Below, piece after piece: positions 62,369 to 64,000 of a stretch of 64,000 bases of DNA. The number at the start of each line of letters is the position of its first letter. Position 1 is the stretch's first letter. Made by a program: the position numbers and the translations under genes. Under the pieces are notes generated by a model. It was not told where the DNA came from and did not search any database. It saw only the letters and a program-made list of their open reading frames with translations. The stretch is from Streptomyces sp. NBC_01314. GTDB lineage: Bacteria; Actinomycetota; Actinomycetes; Streptomycetales; Streptomycetaceae. The stretch lies in the NCBI RefSeq assembly GCF_041435215.1, contig NZ_CP108394.1:6758001-6822000 (forward strand). Direction: 5' to 3'.

Positions 62369-63526
62369 TTGGCCGGATCGGCTGATTTCGACCTGTACCG
62401 CCCGTCCGAGGAGCACGACATGCTCCGTGACGCGATCCGTTCCCTCTCCGAGGCGAAGATCGCGCCCTTCGCCGCCGTCGTGGACGAGGAGGCCCGTTTC
62501 CCGCAGGAGGCGCTGGACGCGCTGGTCGCCAACGACCTGCACGCCGTGCACGTCCCCGAGGAGTACGGCGGCGCCGGCGCCGACGCGCTCGCCACGGTCA
62601 TCGTGATCGAGGAGGTGGCCCGCGCCTGCGTGTCGTCCTCCCTGATCCCGGCCGTCAACAAGCTCGGCTCGCTGCCCGTGATCCTCTCCGGCTCCGAGGA
62701 GCTGAAGAAGAAGTACCTGGGCCCGCTCGCCAAGGGCGACGCGATGTTCTCGTACTGCCTCTCCGAGCCGGACGCCGGCTCCGACGCGGCAGGCATGAAG
62801 ACCCGCGCGGTCCGCGACGGCGACCACTTCATCCTCAACGGCGTGAAGCGCTGGATCACCAACGCGGGCGTCTCCGACTACTACACGGTCATGGCCGTCA
62901 CGGACCCGGAGAAGCGCTCCAAGGGCATCTCCGCCTTCGTCGTCGAGAAGTCCGACGAGGGCGTCTCCTTCGGCGCCCCGGAGAAGAAGCTCGGCATCAA
63001 GGGCTCCCCGACCCGCGAGGTCTACCTCGACAACGTCCGCATCCCCGCCGACCGCATGATCGGCGAGGAGGGCACCGGCTTCGCCACGGCGATGGCGACC
63101 CTGGACCACACCCGTATCACCATCGCCGCCCAGGCCCTCGGCGTCGCCCAGGGCGCCCTCGACTACGCCAAGGGCTATGTCCAGGAGCGCAAGCAGTTCG
63201 GCAAGCCGATCGCCGACTTCCAGGGCATCCAGTTCATGCTCGCCGACATGGCCATGAAGATCGAGGCCGCCCGCGCGCTGACGTACCAGGCGGCGGCGAA
63301 GTCCGAGCGCGGCGACAAGGACCTCACCTTCCAGGGCGCCGCCGCCAAGTGCTTCGCCTCCGACGTCGCCATGGAGGTCACCACGGACGCCGTCCAGCTC
63401 CTCGGCGGCTACGGCTACACCCGCGACTACCCGGTCGAGCGCATGATGCGCGACGCGAAGATCACACAGATATACGAAGGCACGAACCAGGTCCAGCGCA
63501 TCGTCATGGCCCGCAACCTGCCGTAA
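62369..63526 (+). CDS. Acyl-CoA dehydrogenase
   Basis: A 385-residue flavoenzyme for the first step of fatty acyl or branched-chain acyl-CoA oxidation. Motifs: YCLSEPDAGSDAAGMKT and WITNAGVSDYYTV (flavin site), DKDLTFQGAAAKCFASD, QLLGGYGYTRDYPVERMMRD and the catalytic Glu E370 in QIYEGTNQ. The position of the catalytic Glu fits the short/medium/butyryl-CoA class. The only start giving the conserved DFDLYRPSEEHDML N terminus is TTG at 62369 with GAGAG upstream, an uncommon start. A hairpin terminator follows. Confidence 0.94.
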   Translation: MAGSADFDLYRPSEEHDMLRDAIRSLSEAKIAPFAAVVDEEARFPQEALDALVANDLHAVHVPEEYGGAGADALATVIVIEEVARACVSSSLIPAVNKLGSLPVILSGSEELKKKYLGPLAKGDAMFSYCLSEPDAGSDAAGMKTRAVRDGDHFILNGVKRWITNAGVSDYYTVMAVTDPEKRSKGISAFVVEKSDEGVSFGAPEKKLGIKGSPTREVYLDNVRIPADRMIGEEGTGFATAMATLDHTRITIAAQALGVAQGALDYAKGYVQERKQFGKPIADFQGIQFMLADMAMKIEAARALTYQAAAKSERGDKDLTFQGAAAKCFASDVAMEVTTDAVQLLGGYGYTRDYPVERMMRDAKITQIYEGTNQVQRIVMARNLP

Positions 63527-63547
63527 CCTCTTCGGCGCAATCCGTAC

Positions 63548-63575
63548 ACAGCCCCCGGCACCCGTCGGGGGCTGT
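63548..63575 (+). terminator. Terminator after the acyl-CoA dehydrogenase gene
   Basis: ACAGCCCCCG (63548-63557) pairs perfectly with 63566-63575, loop of eight bases, 22 bases past the stop codon; TT follows. Confidence 0.7.
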
Positions 63576-63699
63576 TGCCGTACGGGACGTATGGGGCGGA
63601 TTGTTTCCGTCCGCCCGATGGCGGGCGGGTGCGGGGAGGCGTAGGACGGAAGTGCACGGGGTTCGCCCCGGACCCCGCTTCACCCCCCCAGGAGGAGCC

Positions 63700-64000
63700 A
63701 TGACTCAGCACGCCGGATCCATGACCGCGATGAGCAAGGAGATGCAGGACTGCGTCAATGCCTGCATGACGTGCCACAGCATGTGCGAGGAGACCATGAG
63801 CTCCTGCATGCAGGCCGGCGGCCAGGCCCAGATGCAGATCATGCGCGCCCTGATGGACTGCGCCGAGATGACCCGTATATGCGCGGACATGATGATGCGC
63901 CGCTCGCCGCTGTCCGCCGAGATGTGCGCGATGTGCGCCCGCGCCTGTGACATGTGCGCCGAGGCGTGTATGTCCATGCCGGACGATCAGCAGATGACGC
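63700..64000 (+). CDS. Cysteine-rich four-helix-bundle copper-storage-like protein (DUF326), cut by the right edge
   Basis: ATG at 63700 with GGAGGAGCC upstream; 100 residues are visible before the edge. They contain 12 cysteines (18, 22, 25, 29, 36, 54, 61, 76, 79, 83, 86, 90) in CxxxC and CxxC spacing, many methionines, and helical periodicity, as in the Csp family that stores Cu(I) inside a four-helix bundle. There is no signal peptide, so it belongs with the cytosolic (Csp3-like) members. The end of the gene, probably 20-40 residues further, is outside the window. Confidence 0.8.
   Translation, partial: MTQHAGSMTAMSKEMQDCVNACMTCHSMCEETMSSCMQAGGQAQMQIMRALMDCAEMTRICADMMMRRSPLSAEMCAMCARACDMCAEACMSMPDDQQMT

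Overview
High-GC, GTG/TTG-start-rich, mostly coding DNA with LAL and SARP-era style regulators, partner-switching sigma machinery and the gene order hutU - M20 amidohydrolase - hutF - hutI - sigma factor - STAS - response regulator/kinase - gtrA - purK - purE - dipeptidase - UDP-glucose dehydrogenase - acyl-CoA dehydrogenase all point to a Streptomyces chromosome (the right half recalls the S. coelicolor SCO3070-SCO3051 neighbourhood; this is recall, not a database result).

Layout. (1) 1-11.6 kb: a catabolic block on the minus strand. A tightly overlapped six-gene operon encodes 4-hydroxyphenylacetate hydroxylation (hpaC, hpaB), extradiol ring cleavage (hpaD), semialdehyde oxidation (hpaE) and an unusual lower pathway (a fused FAH-RraA protein and a DapA-family lyase). 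A divergent MarR regulator faces it across two adjacent palindromes. Downstream are an AraC regulator and a coupled GMC oxidoreductase/aldehyde dehydrogenase pair that may feed the pathway. (2) 11.9-30.1 kb: an accessory, patchwork region, visibly less GC-rich around 13.6-17.9 kb: PucR-type regulator, cupin, FAD monooxygenase, a wrecked amino-acid permease, several alpha/beta hydrolases and esterases, a quinone reductase, a large LuxR (LAL) regulator, SDR, secreted beta-propeller, TetR and DoxX genes. (3) 30.5-37.1 kb: an aromatic-amino-acid-lyase-like gene with a non-canonical cofactor triad coupled to an RpiR regulator, then a lipoprotein, three roadblock/LC7 proteins and a DUF4388-like protein. 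(4) 37.4-44.6 kb: divergent type III PLP decarboxylase and the histidine utilisation operon. (5) 44.6-49.5 kb: a sigma-like/transmembrane/ricin-lectin fusion, a SigB-family sigma factor, a STAS anti-anti-sigma and an HATPase anti-sigma. (6) 49.7-54.3 kb: cell-surface proteins and an OmpR-type two-component system. (7) 54.4-64 kb: GtrA, purK-purE, an active M19 dipeptidase followed by a paralogue that has lost every metal ligand, VOC and CGNR proteins, UDP-glucose dehydrogenase, acyl-CoA dehydrogenase and the start of a cysteine-rich copper-storage-like protein.

Recurring non-coding structure: at least six intergenic copies of a GC-rich hairpin-plus-tail element, two leaderless-looking promoters (TACACT/TACCCT six bases before GTG), and several short tandem repeats. 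No rRNA, tRNA, CRISPR array or insertion sequence was recognised.
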